Shown here: positions 1-6,767 of the stretch, in pieces | How the letters are laid out: each line of letters opens with the position of its first letter | Numbering within the stretch: position 1 is the first letter of the stretch | NCBI GenBank assembly: GCA_045542355.1 | Contig: JAZQKX010000031.1 | Coordinates: forward strand, 62,001-126,000 | Origin: UMGS1532 sp045542355 | GTDB lineage: Bacteria > Bacillota > Clostridia > Oscillospirales > Acutalibacteraceae | Direction: 5' to 3' | DNA length: 64,000 nt | The notes under the pieces: model-generated | Seen by the model: the letters and a program-made list of their open reading frames with translations, nothing else | What the model was told of the DNA's origin: nothing | Databases searched by the model: none | Translations under genes and position numbers: made by a program

Positions 1-64
1 GGTGATTCAAGATTTAGATGAAGCCAATCCGGGAAATAGTGCTCCTAAAGACGACGCTAAATAA
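1..64 (+). CDS. 3' end of an upstream gene (partial)
   Basis: An open frame runs in from the left edge and stops with TAA at 62-64; its visible C-terminus ends NSAPKDDAK. The next gene starts 12 bases later behind AAAGG, so the two are probably co-transcribed. Too short to identify. Confidence 0.4.
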   Translation, partial: VIQDLDEANPGNSAPKDDAK

Positions 65-76
65 AAGGTAATATAT

Positions 77-586
77 ATGAAAAAGCTTATAGCAGTTGTT
101 TCATTTGTGCTTTTGCTTCTACCGCTTTCGGGTTGCGAAAAAGCATATAACTTCCTCTCTACCACCTCAGACGAATATAAGTATTTGATGGAATTGGCTG
201 AATCGGATATACACACCCACGAAGATGTAGAAAAACCTCAAACCGTATCTGACCCAATAACAGGCTACTGCGGAAATATTATAACTAAGATAGTCTCAAC
301 TGATGGGGAGCGATCCTTTTGGGGTGATGATTCGGTGGAACTAACCGATATTGTTATAAATCTGAAATATTCCCAGCCTATGTGTAAATGTCTTGCGGAA
401 TTTGAGGTCTATGTAGAAACCGAAGAAAAACCATACGAAGTGAATCTCACAGAGGCTTATGTAAGACTGGGCGAAAAACAAGCCGACCTTACAGCCGAGC
501 AGGTGAAAACCATACGCGATATATATAATCGTAAATTTTCAAGCAATGCCGACAAGGATTTGTGTGGTTATCCAAAGTCTGAGTAA
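77..586 (+). CDS. Predicted lipoprotein of unknown function
   Basis: 169 residues. The N-terminus is a type II signal peptide: two lysines, a run of hydrophobic residues, then the lipobox LSGC with Cys20 as the lipidation site, so the protein is expected to be anchored on the outer face of the membrane. The mature part (about 150 residues) is mixed polar sequence with two further cysteines in MCKC near the middle and another near the C-terminus. I do not recognise a family. It follows a partial gene by 12 bases and is closed by a strong terminator, so it is the last gene of an operon that begins outside the window. Confidence 0.75.
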   Translation: MKKLIAVVSFVLLLLPLSGCEKAYNFLSTTSDEYKYLMELAESDIHTHEDVEKPQTVSDPITGYCGNIITKIVSTDGERSFWGDDSVELTDIVINLKYSQPMCKCLAEFEVYVETEEKPYEVNLTEAYVRLGEKQADLTAEQVKTIRDIYNRKFSSNADKDLCGYPKSE

Positions 587-627
587 AGAGAAACCCTTGG
601 TGACTATTGTCACTCTCTGGCTTTATG

Positions 628-668
628 ACACACCCTGAGTCCCTCCGCTCGGGGTGTGTACTTTTATA
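628..668 (+). terminator. Rho-independent terminator
   Basis: ACACACCC at 628-635 pairs perfectly with GGGTGTGT at 652-659; the stem continues inward through TGAG/CTCG to 12 pairs around an 8-base loop. A T-rich tail follows. It closes the lipoprotein operon. Confidence 0.85.
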
Positions 669-739
669 TAACAAACAGTAATTCATGTTAAATATAACCT
701 CAGAAATTTTATCAAAAATGAGCGCATAATCAATATATA

Positions 740-769
740 TTGACTTTAAATGCATATCCGTGGTAAAAT
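740..769 (+). promoter_or_regulatory. Sigma-A-type promoter for nadE
   Basis: TTGACT at 740-745 and TAAAAT at 764-769 are separated by 18 bases, about 27 bases upstream of the nadE start codon. No operator-like repeat is obvious. Confidence 0.6.
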
Positions 770-796
770 ATTCTCATGAAAAATGAGGTGCTGTAA

Positions 797-1528
797 ATGT
801 TTAATGCAGAAAATATAAAAAACCAATGTGTAGAATGGATAAGAGACTTTTTTAAAAACAACGGCGAGGGCTGTAATGCTATAGTTGGTATATCGGGTGG
901 TAAGGATAGCTCGGTTGTGGCGGCGCTTTGCGTGGAAGCTCTGGGTCGCGATAGGGTAATAGGCGTACTAATGCCTTGCGGCGAACAGCACGATATAGAT
1001 GCCGCATATCTGCTTGTAAATCATTTAGGTATAAAGCACCATGTAATCAACGTCAAAGCGGCGGTTAAGGGTGTTCTTTCTGCTATGCCCGAGGGCTTAG
1101 AGCTTTCTCCTCAAACCCGTACCAATCTGCCACCCAGAATTCGTATGGCGACCCTTTATGCCGTATCTCAAAGTCTTAACGGCAGAGTGGCAAACACCTG
1201 CAATCTTTCGGAGGATTGGGTAGGCTATTCCACCCGCTATGGTGATGCTGCAGGAGATTTCAGTCCGCTGTCTAATCTCACCGTTGCTGAGATTCTTGAA
1301 ATAGGCTCACTTTTAGGATTACCTGATGAGTTGGTTTATAAGACCCCAATCGACGGTCTTTGCGGAAAAACCGACGAAGAAAATTTAGGCTTCACTTATG
1401 CTGAATTAGATAAATATATAAGAGAGGGTGTCATCGATGACCCCGACAAAAAGGCAAGGATTGACCGTCTGCACCGCATAAACCAGTTTAAATTAGAGCT
1501 TATGCCATCTTTCAAGCCTGAATTATAA
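797..1528 (+). CDS. nadE: NAD(+) synthase, ammonia-type
   Basis: Catalyses the last step of NAD synthesis, ATP-dependent amidation of nicotinic acid adenine dinucleotide, in the cytoplasm. The 243-residue protein has only the synthetase domain and no N-terminal glutaminase domain, so ammonia is the expected nitrogen donor. Visible motifs are the ATP-pyrophosphatase P-loop SGGKDS at 33-38 and the substrate-loop signature GKTDEENLGFTYAELD in the C-terminal third. The ATG is preceded by GAGGTG. It is a single-gene unit with its own promoter. An IS30-family element sits a few bases behind its stop codon and separates it from the terminator at 2623-2650. Confidence 0.93.
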   Translation: MFNAENIKNQCVEWIRDFFKNNGEGCNAIVGISGGKDSSVVAALCVEALGRDRVIGVLMPCGEQHDIDAAYLLVNHLGIKHHVINVKAAVKGVLSAMPEGLELSPQTRTNLPPRIRMATLYAVSQSLNGRVANTCNLSEDWVGYSTRYGDAAGDFSPLSNLTVAEILEIGSLLGLPDELVYKTPIDGLCGKTDEENLGFTYAELDKYIREGVIDDPDKKARIDRLHRINQFKLELMPSFKPEL

Positions 1529-1542
1529 GATGAATTGTCAAA

Positions 1543-2505
1543 CTAAGTGCAACACTTAGATAAAGAAAATTCAAATAAATCAACTGGTTTTTTGAAACCT
1601 AAAACTTTCTTAGGCCTGGCGTTGATCAACGCCAGGTTCTTTTTTAATGTGGCAGGACTTACTCTCGAAAGGTTTCTACCCTTGGGGTAGAATTCGCGAA
1701 GTAAACCATTTAAATTTTCGTTAGTTCCTTTCTGCCAAGCGCAATATGGGTCCGCAAAATATACGTTACAATTCAATTGTTCTTCAATGGTTTGCCAATT
1801 GGCAAACTCGGTGCCGCGGTCACAGGTTATGGTTTTAACAGCATCATCAGGCAGCTCTGATAGTGCAGAAATTATTGCTTTTGCCATTGTATCTGCATTT
1901 CGGTTTGGCATCTTAATCGCTATGTAATATCTTGTCTGTCTTTCGGCTAATGTTGCAAAACAAACCTTGGATTTCCCTCTACCGGATACGACCGTATCTG
2001 CTTCCCAATGACCAAACTCCAATCTCTTGTATACGCTTTTATCTCGTTTTCGAATGGTCTTGCCAAGATTGAACTTCCCTCTAGTTTCCTTTTTACCGCG
2101 ACTTTTACCTTTTCTTCTTAATACTTTTAAATTCACATCAATATATTTTTCATATATCCAACGATATATAGTTCTAATTGATGGCATATCTAATTCACAA
2201 GGCGTATTTGCTATTTGTTCAGGTGACCAAGTTAACAGTAGTTTTTCTTTAATATATTCCAATTTAGCAGGGTCTTGGAACATACCTCTATGGCAGTACG
2301 AACGTCTGAGTAAATATTTCTTTTGTGCAGTGTATGGATAATATGTTGGTATGTCGTACATATGCGTTCGATTCCTTTTAAGCTCGCGTGATATTGTGCT
2401 GACGTTTCTTCCTATTAGCTCGGCAATTTTTCGATAACTATATCCTTTTAGATAATATTCCCGTAGACAACAGCGTTCTTCTATGGTAAGATGGGTGTAG
2501 TTCAT
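1543..2505 (-). CDS. IS30-family transposase
   Basis: Intact DDE transposase of 320 residues from the chosen start. The N-terminus carries the IS30 helix-turn-helix (LTIEERCCLREYYLKGYS, then RKIAELIGRNVSTISREL). The catalytic core shows the three family motifs: HWEADTV (first Asp), TCDRGTEF (second Asp) and GTNENLNG (Glu). The start at 2505 is preferred because AGGAGG lies just upstream; an in-frame GTG at 2610 would add 35 residues translated from the inverted repeat and is unlikely. The gene is antisense to nadE, so nadE read-through would oppose it. Confidence 0.93.
   Translation of the reverse strand: MNYTHLTIEERCCLREYYLKGYSYRKIAELIGRNVSTISRELKRNRTHMYDIPTYYPYTAQKKYLLRRSYCHRGMFQDPAKLEYIKEKLLLTWSPEQIANTPCELDMPSIRTIYRWIYEKYIDVNLKVLRRKGKSRGKKETRGKFNLGKTIRKRDKSVYKRLEFGHWEADTVVSGRGKSKVCFATLAERQTRYYIAIKMPNRNADTMAKAIISALSELPDDAVKTITCDRGTEFANWQTIEEQLNCNVYFADPYCAWQKGTNENLNGLLREFYPKGRNLSRVSPATLKKNLALINARPKKVLGFKKPVDLFEFSLSKCCT
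1545..1554 (+). repeat. IS30 element left inverted repeat core
   Basis: AAGTGCAACA. The identical sequence occurs inverted at 2586-2595. The transposase stop codon (1543-1545) overlaps this end. Confidence 0.75.
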
Positions 2506-2585
2506 ACGAATCCTCCTTTGGTGTTTATTGTGTGGTAACTCTATTCTACCAGAGATTCGTATGAACTTCCTTTTTTTATTTAAAC

Positions 2586-2595
2586 TGTTGCACTT
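2586..2595 (-). repeat. IS30 element right inverted repeat core
   Basis: TGTTGCACTT on the plus strand, the reverse complement of the left core. Confidence 0.75.
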
Positions 2596-2622
2596 GATAG
2601 TATAACTCACCTATAAAACAAA

Positions 2623-2650
2623 AAGCCATCTGTCTTTTGACAGATGGCTT
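2623..2650 (-). terminator. Bidirectional terminator between nadE/IS and gdhA
   Basis: AAGCCATCTGTC and GACAGATGGCTT form a perfect 12-bp stem with a TTTT loop. On the minus strand it is followed by a T-rich run, so it terminates gdhA. Before the IS insertion it probably also served nadE. Confidence 0.85.
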
Positions 2651-2669
2651 GATAATTTTTAACGGTTAA

Positions 2670-4022
2670 TTAATATGCAATACCTTGAGTAATCATAGCG
2701 TCTGCAACCTTTTCGAAGCCTGCGATGTTAGCACCTGCAACAAGGTCGCCCTCCATGCCGTACTTCTTGGCAGCATCCCAAGATGCCTTGTAAATGCCTT
2801 CCATAATCTGATGAAGCTTTGCATCAACTTCCTCAGCGGTCCAGCTGTAGCGCATAGAGTTCTGGCTCATTTCGAGACCTGATACAGCAACGCCACCGGC
2901 ATTAACAGCCTTAGAGGGAGCGATAACAACCTTGTTCTCGCGAAGGTAGGAAACAGCCTCGTCTGTGGTAGGCATGTTAGCAACCTCAACGTAGTATTTA
3001 ACTCCGTTTGCAACGATGTTCTTTGCATCCTCTAAACCAACCTCGTTCTGAGTGGCGCAAGGCATAACAACGTCAACCTTTTCAGCCCAAGGACGCTGAC
3101 CTGCAAAGAAAGGAACACCGAATTTATCGGCATAATCTTGAACCTTGTCACGACCACTTGCACGCATTTCCAGCATGAAGTTAATTTTTTCTTCGGTAGC
3201 AACGCCGTCTTTATCGTAGATATAACCGTCGGGACCGGAAATGGTAACAACCTTACCGCCGAGTTCATTAATCTTTTTAACTGTACCCCAAGCAACATTA
3301 CCAAAGCCGGAAACAGCAAAGGTCTTGCCCTTAATATCCTCGCCAAAGGATTTCAGCATTTCAACTGCATAATAAACTGCGCCGAAACCGGTTGCCTCAG
3401 GACGGATGAGAGAGCCGCCGAAGGAGATGCCCTTACCTGTGAGAACACCTGTGAATTCGTTGCGGAGTCTCTTGTACTGACCGTAAAGATATCCAACTTC
3501 ACGTGCGCCAACGCCGATATCACCTGCAGGAACGTCGGTATCTGCGCCGATGTGTTTGGAAAGCTCGGTCATAAAGCTCTGGCAGAAACGCATGATTTCT
3601 CCGTCAGACTTGCCACGGGGGTCGAAGTCAGCGCCACCTTTACCGCCACCCATGGGGAGGCCTGTAAGGCTGTTTTTAAAGGTCTGCTCAAAACCTAAGA
3701 ACTTGATAACGGAAGCGTTAACCGAGGGATGGAAGCGAAGACCGCCCTTGTAAGGACCTATAGCAGAGTTAAACTGAACTCTGTAGCCACGGTTAACCTG
3801 AACTTGACCGTTGTCATCAACCCATGAAACACGGAAGCTGATCATACGCTCGGGCTCAACCATTCTCTCGATAACGCCGCTTTTTTCGAACTTAGCGTCC
3901 TGCATAACAACAGGCTCCAAGGATTCAAGAACGTCACGAACTGCCTGCAAGAACTCTGGTTCGCCGGGGTTTCTTGCTTCAACAGTTGCATAAACTTTTT
4001 GTAAATACTCTGATTTGAACAT
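2670..4022 (-). CDS. gdhA: Glutamate dehydrogenase (NADP-type)
   Basis: Interconverts glutamate and 2-oxoglutarate plus ammonia; in anaerobes the hexameric enzyme of this size usually assimilates ammonia. The 450 residues match the family length. Visible are the substrate-binding region GPYKGGLRFHPSV, the glycine/lysine active-site segment LPMGGGKGGADFDP, DVPAGDIGVGAREVGYL and the dinucleotide-binding FAVSGFGNVAWG in the second half. AGGAGG lies just upstream of the ATG. It is a single-gene unit with its own promoter at 4070-4098 and its own terminator. NADP preference is inferred from overall resemblance, not from a residue test. Confidence 0.95.
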   Translation of the reverse strand: MFKSEYLQKVYATVEARNPGEPEFLQAVRDVLESLEPVVMQDAKFEKSGVIERMVEPERMISFRVSWVDDNGQVQVNRGYRVQFNSAIGPYKGGLRFHPSVNASVIKFLGFEQTFKNSLTGLPMGGGKGGADFDPRGKSDGEIMRFCQSFMTELSKHIGADTDVPAGDIGVGAREVGYLYGQYKRLRNEFTGVLTGKGISFGGSLIRPEATGFGAVYYAVEMLKSFGEDIKGKTFAVSGFGNVAWGTVKKINELGGKVVTISGPDGYIYDKDGVATEEKINFMLEMRASGRDKVQDYADKFGVPFFAGQRPWAEKVDVVMPCATQNEVGLEDAKNIVANGVKYYVEVANMPTTDEAVSYLRENKVVIAPSKAVNAGGVAVSGLEMSQNSMRYSWTAEEVDAKLHQIMEGIYKASWDAAKKYGMEGDLVAGANIAGFEKVADAMITQGIAY

Positions 4023-4069
4023 TATGTATTCCTCCTATTGTTTGAATTAGATATAACATTCCATAAAAA

Positions 4070-4098
4070 ATTTTACTACTAATAATATTCGACGTCAA
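4070..4098 (-). promoter_or_regulatory. Promoter for gdhA
   Basis: On the minus strand TTGACG (4098-4093) and TAAAAT (4075-4070) are separated by 17 bases. It lies about 50 bases upstream of the gdhA start, in an AT-rich divergent spacer shared with trxA. Confidence 0.65.
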
Positions 4099-4230
4099 CA
4101 AAAAAATGCAGTATTTAACAAATTTTTTCGGTTTTTACAAGCACCAAAAAATCCTGTTGTTATTTTTTATGCATTTTTACCCATATTCTCCACAGAGCTT
4201 CGAATTATTGTCACAATTTTCACAATGTTA

Positions 4231-4259
4231 TTGTTATCAAGTGAATTTTGTGGTAGAAT
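4231..4259 (+). promoter_or_regulatory. Promoter for trxA-trxB
   Basis: TTGTTA (4231-4236), 17-base spacer, TAGAAT (4254-4259), followed by a short leader and GGAGG ahead of trxA. Confidence 0.55.
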
Positions 4260-4295
4260 AATCGTAAAAGATAATTAATAACGGAGGTAAAAAAC

Positions 4296-4604
4296 ATGTC
4301 AGTTTTAACTATCACACAAAATAATTTCGAAGCAGAAGTATTAAATAGCGGAAAAACTGTGCTTGTGGATTTCTGGGCAAGCTGGTGTGGACCTTGTCGT
4401 ATGATGGCTCCCATTGTGGACGAAATCGCCGAGGAGAGGGAAGATATAGTTGTTGGCAAAATCAATGTTGACGAGGAGCCCGAACTGGCAACCGCCTATG
4501 GAATTATGAGCATCCCCACCCTTATCATTTTCAAAAACGGCGAGGTAGCCGAGCAGATTGTGGGAGTAAGACCTAAACAGCAGATTTTAGATATATTGGG
4601 ATAA
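4296..4604 (+). CDS. trxA: Thioredoxin
   Basis: Small cytoplasmic disulfide reductase. The 102 residues are the usual length of a single thioredoxin fold; the redox site WCGPC is at residues 30-34 and the cis-proline segment SIPT follows about 40 residues later. The ATG lies behind an ACGGAGG SD. The gene is followed after 4 bases by its reductase, trxB, so electron donor and acceptor are made from one transcript. Confidence 0.96.
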   Translation: MSVLTITQNNFEAEVLNSGKTVLVDFWASWCGPCRMMAPIVDEIAEEREDIVVGKINVDEEPELATAYGIMSIPTLIIFKNGEVAEQIVGVRPKQQILDILG

Positions 4605-4608
4605 TACT

Positions 4609-5535
4609 ATGGAAGATAAAATTTACGATACTGCCATAATCGGCGGCGGACCTGCGGGATATTCCTCGGCGCTTTATGCTGCCAGAGCGGGACTGTCCAC
4701 CATAGTGCTGGAAAAGTTTTCCCCAGGCGGACAGATGTGCGAGACCGAAATTATAGATAACTACCCCGGTTTTCACGAGGGTGTTGACGGCTTCACATTA
4801 GGCTTTAATATGCAACAGGGTGCCCAGCGTTTCGGCGCAGAAACTAAAACTACTGAAGTTTTAGCGGTGGATTTAAAAAGTGATATAAAAACCATCAAAA
4901 CCGACAGTGGGGAAGTAAAAGCCAAAACAGTTATCATAGCCACAGGGGCCCGACATAAGCATTTAGAGTTGCCTAAAGAGGATGAACTCAGAGGCAGAGG
5001 TGTCAGCTATTGCGGCACCTGTGACGGTATGCTGTTCCGCGGAAAAACTGTTGCTCTCGTCGGGGGAGGAAACTCTGCCGCAGCAGATGCTCTCTATCTT
5101 TCCCGCGTTTGTGAGAAGGTATATCTTATTCACCGTCGCGATACACTCCGCGCAACCAAGATTTATCACGAGCCACTTTATAAAGCTGAAAACATCGAAT
5201 TCAAGTGGAACAGCGAAGCGATAGAGATTCTTAGTGACACCAAATTAACAGGAGTTAAAATTAAAAACAAACTAACTTCCCAAGAAGAAACAATACCTTG
5301 CGATGGTCTGTTTATAAGTATAGGCAGAGCCCCCGAAACCGAGCTGTTTCGCGGACAGTTGCAACTGGACGAGCAGGGCTTTATTAAAGCCGATGAAACC
5401 ACCAATACCAATCTTCGCGGTGTGTTTGCCGCAGGTGACATACGAACTAAACCATTGAGGCAGGTTGTAACCGCCGCCGCAGACGGAGCCACCGCCGCCA
5501 CCGCCGCTGAGGAATATTTAAGTTCAGGAGTCTAA
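4609..5535 (+). CDS. trxB: Thioredoxin reductase
   Basis: FAD-dependent reductase that passes NADPH electrons to thioredoxin. The 308 residues are typical of the low-molecular-weight class. Visible are the FAD-binding GGGPAG near residue 13, the redox-active Cys pair CGTC at 135-138, the NAD(P)-binding GGGNSA at 152-157 and the C-terminal FAD motif FAAGDIR. It is the second gene of the trxA-trxB unit and is closed by the hairpin at 5551-5588. Some clostridial paralogues use ferredoxin, but I see no evidence for that here. Confidence 0.95.
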   Translation: MEDKIYDTAIIGGGPAGYSSALYAARAGLSTIVLEKFSPGGQMCETEIIDNYPGFHEGVDGFTLGFNMQQGAQRFGAETKTTEVLAVDLKSDIKTIKTDSGEVKAKTVIIATGARHKHLELPKEDELRGRGVSYCGTCDGMLFRGKTVALVGGGNSAAADALYLSRVCEKVYLIHRRDTLRATKIYHEPLYKAENIEFKWNSEAIEILSDTKLTGVKIKNKLTSQEETIPCDGLFISIGRAPETELFRGQLQLDEQGFIKADETTNTNLRGVFAAGDIRTKPLRQVVTAAADGATAATAAEEYLSSGV

Positions 5536-5550
5536 ATAATGAAGAAAAAG

Positions 5551-5588
5551 GCACACCGTAAGTGAAATTGTTTGTGGTGTGCTTTTTG
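5551..5588 (+). terminator. Terminator of trxA-trxB
   Basis: GCACACC (5551-5557) pairs with GGTGTGC (5576-5582), followed by TTTTTG. The loop is long (18 bases). Confidence 0.7.
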
Positions 5589-5675
5589 TTGCTTATTTAC
5601 AGAATAGTAAACCTCAATGCAATTCGCGTTTGATTAAGAAACCAAATTAGAATAGTAGGTATTTTGCTTTTATTT

Positions 5676-5891
5676 TTAAAACATATCAAAATTAATGGAA
5701 TCTTCTCTTATCTGCATGCAACCGTTTCTGCATTTCCAGTTGTTATCTGAATCCCTACAGATGTTCATTAGTTCACATTGTCTGCAATACCGTGGAACAT
5801 ATTTAAAAATTTTTCTTTCATATTTATCTGCAAACAACCATTCGAGAAAGTCATCCATAAGTTGAAGATGTATAGGTTGATGGTAGCTCAT
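5676..5891 (-). CDS. Small cysteine-rich protein of unknown function
   Basis: 71 residues from the ATG at 5891, which has a strong AGGAGG seven bases upstream; an upstream in-frame start would lack this signal. The C-terminal half contains five cysteines spaced C-x2-C-x5-C-x9-C-x3-C. The first three resemble the cluster-binding spacing in SPASM-type tails of radical SAM maturases, but there is no radical SAM domain, so it could equally be a small zinc protein. No signal peptide or membrane segment is visible. It lies directly behind the structured leader RNA and terminator at 5909-6076, which suggests that its expression is conditional. Function unknown. Confidence 0.6.
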   Translation of the reverse strand: MSYHQPIHLQLMDDFLEWLFADKYERKIFKYVPRYCRQCELMNICRDSDNNWKCRNGCMQIREDSINFDMF

Positions 5892-5908
5892 AATTAAACC
5901 TCCTAAAT

Positions 5909-5934
5909 AAAAAAGCACACCCCGAAGGATGTGC
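5909..5934 (-). terminator. Terminator with UUCG tetraloop ahead of the Cys-rich gene
   Basis: In minus-strand RNA, GCACAUCC (5934-5927) pairs with GGGUGUGC (5922-5915) around a UUCG loop, followed by six U. It sits between the structured leader and the SD of the gene at 5891, the position of an attenuator. Confidence 0.8.
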
Positions 5935-6076
5935 CGAAAAAGTGTTTCCCTCGGTTAGATTACCACATCACACCGATAATTTATCCGCAAAGGAAAATGA
6001 GAGAACACCTTTTACCAAGGTAGTATCTCCCTTTACGGACGAAACAATTATCAATTATTAAAATGTGATGTGGTAT
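5909..6076 (-). ncRNA. Structured leader RNA, candidate riboswitch or 6S-like RNA
   Basis: About 165 nt of non-coding minus-strand sequence from a predicted start near 6076 to the terminator U-run. The 5' end UACCACAUCACA (6075-6064) pairs perfectly over 12 bp with UGUGAUGUGGUA (5972-5961). Inside, GUCCGUAAAGG (6040-6030) pairs with CCUUUGCGGAU (5993-5983), capped by a GAGA/UCUC helix and an ACCUU/AAGGU hairpin. The 3' strand of the closing helix contains GAUGUG, which can instead pair with CACAUC in the left arm of the terminator, giving mutually exclusive closing-helix and antiterminator states. I cannot assign it to a known class. A long irregular hairpin also resembles 6S RNA. Confidence 0.6.
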
Positions 6077-6093
6077 GTTCATATAATACCACA
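6069..6093. promoter_or_regulatory. Palindrome over the -10 region, possible operator
   Basis: TGTGGTAT (6069-6076) and ATACCACA (6086-6093) are perfect inverted 8-mers separated by 9 bases. They cover the -10 box and start site of the leader RNA promoter, a typical repressor position. The left arm also forms part of the RNA's 5' strand. Confidence 0.45.
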
Positions 6094-6111
6094 CTGACAA
6101 TAGTTTTGCAA
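6083..6111 (-). promoter_or_regulatory. Promoter of the structured leader RNA
   Basis: On the minus strand TTGCAA (6111-6106) and TATTAT (6088-6083) with exactly 17 bases between them. The predicted start, about 7 bases on, coincides with the 5' strand of the RNA's closing helix. Confidence 0.65.
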
Positions 6112-6121
6112 GAAAAAAGGA

Positions 6122-6151
6122 GGCTTGAAGACGAAAATCTTCAAGCCTTTT
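6122..6151 (-). terminator. Terminator of the XRE gene (bidirectional)
   Basis: GGCTTGAAGA (6122-6131) and TCTTCAAGCC (6138-6147) form a 10-bp stem. On the minus strand a long T-rich run follows, insulating the leader RNA promoter from the XRE gene. Confidence 0.8.
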
Positions 6152-6171
6152 AAATATGTCTTATAAATTAT

Positions 6172-6224
6172 TTATTGATAGCCCCGTTAACTGCAACTAC
6201 TTAAAGCTTCGGCTATACCAACCA
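6172..6224 (-). pseudogene. Decayed copy of the GGGtGRT gene 3' end
   Basis: The first 27 bases match the 3' end of the intact gene at 8400 onward at 25 positions, and the 10-mer ATACCAACCA recurs at the same distance. In the coding direction it encodes the remnant of a VAVNEAINK-stop tail, but a one-base insertion breaks the frame. No further homology is visible upstream. Confidence 0.6.
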
Positions 6225-6250
6225 CCAGATAATTATAATGATATTAAAGA

Positions 6251-6589
6251 TTAAAACTCATCTATTTTATCTGCAAGTGCCTTAACAGTTGATATAAAAG
6301 TTTTAATTTTCTCTCTATCTTTCCCTGCGAGTTGAGAGGATATACTTCTTAAAACTCCGTCAAGTTCGGTTTGTGAATCGAAAAATATGAAGTCCATACT
6401 TATGTTCAGTTCATTTGAAATCTTAAAAAGGGTTTCTAAAGAGGGAATACGAGTCCCCCGTTCAATATGACCGATATGAGCAGTGGAAATTGAACAGGCT
6501 TCACCTAAATTATCTTGACTCATTCCCAAGCGCTTTCTAGCCTTTCGGATTCTATCACCAAGAGCTTTATAGTTAATTAATTTACTCAT
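6251..6589 (-). CDS. XRE-family transcriptional regulator
   Basis: 112 residues. Residues about 11-65 form a Cro/C1 helix-turn-helix (LGDRIRKARKRLGMSQ, then LGEACSISTAHIGHIERG and IPSLETLFKISNEL). The C-terminal 45 residues are helical and may dimerise. GAGGTGATC lies before the ATG. It is transcribed divergently from the membrane protein gene at 6768; three copies of an AAGCATT motif in the shared spacer are candidate binding sites, so autoregulation and control of the neighbour are likely (inference). The gene ends in its own terminator. Confidence 0.85.
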   Translation of the reverse strand: MSKLINYKALGDRIRKARKRLGMSQDNLGEACSISTAHIGHIERGTRIPSLETLFKISNELNISMDFIFFDSQTELDGVLRSISSQLAGKDREKIKTFISTVKALADKIDEF

Positions 6590-6600
6590 ATGATCACCTC

Positions 6601-6682
6601 AATGCTTATATGTATATTTTAATTCAATAAGCATTATTTATAAACCGACCATAAGAATCAAAACTTGACAACAAGCATTATT
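6601..6682. promoter_or_regulatory. Repeated AAGCATT motif in the divergent spacer
   Basis: ATAAGCATTATT (6627-6638) and ACAAGCATTATT (6671-6682) are direct repeats with centres 44 bp apart; AATGCTTAT (6601-6609) is an inverted copy. The last repeat abuts the -35 box of the promoter at 6665. Possible sites for the XRE protein. Confidence 0.45.
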
Positions 6683-6693
6683 AGTGATATATT
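6665..6693 (+). promoter_or_regulatory. Promoter for the membrane protein/lipoprotein pair
   Basis: TTGACA (6665-6670), 17-base spacer, TATATT (6688-6693). Confidence 0.6.
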
Positions 6694-6767
6694 ATTTTAT
6701 AGATTTTTTCAGTTTTCAGTTTTTTGTTAACAACAAAAATCTATAAAAAATCAGAGGAGGATAAAAA

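Larger units (their letters stand above)
1535..2606 (-). mobile_element. IS30-family insertion sequence
   Basis: A roughly 1.07-kb element with one transposase gene and imperfect terminal inverted repeats that share the core AAGTGCAACA (1545-1554 and, inverted, 2586-2595). The exact outer ends and the target duplication cannot be fixed by eye; the coordinates given are approximate. It lies between the nadE stop codon and a perfect terminator hairpin shared with gdhA. The transposase frame is intact, so the element may be active. Confidence 0.85.

Noticed and set aside
2506..2610. 35-residue N-terminal extension of the IS30 transposase from a GTG
   Set aside because: It is translated from the inverted repeat and spacer. 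The ATG at 2505 has AGGAGG and gives the normal family start.
3138..3698. Long frame antisense to gdhA, and similar antisense frames opposite trxB, prmA, proA, proB, prfB, oadA and ribosomal genes
   Set aside because: They lie opposite strong protein families, have no SD and no recognisable product.
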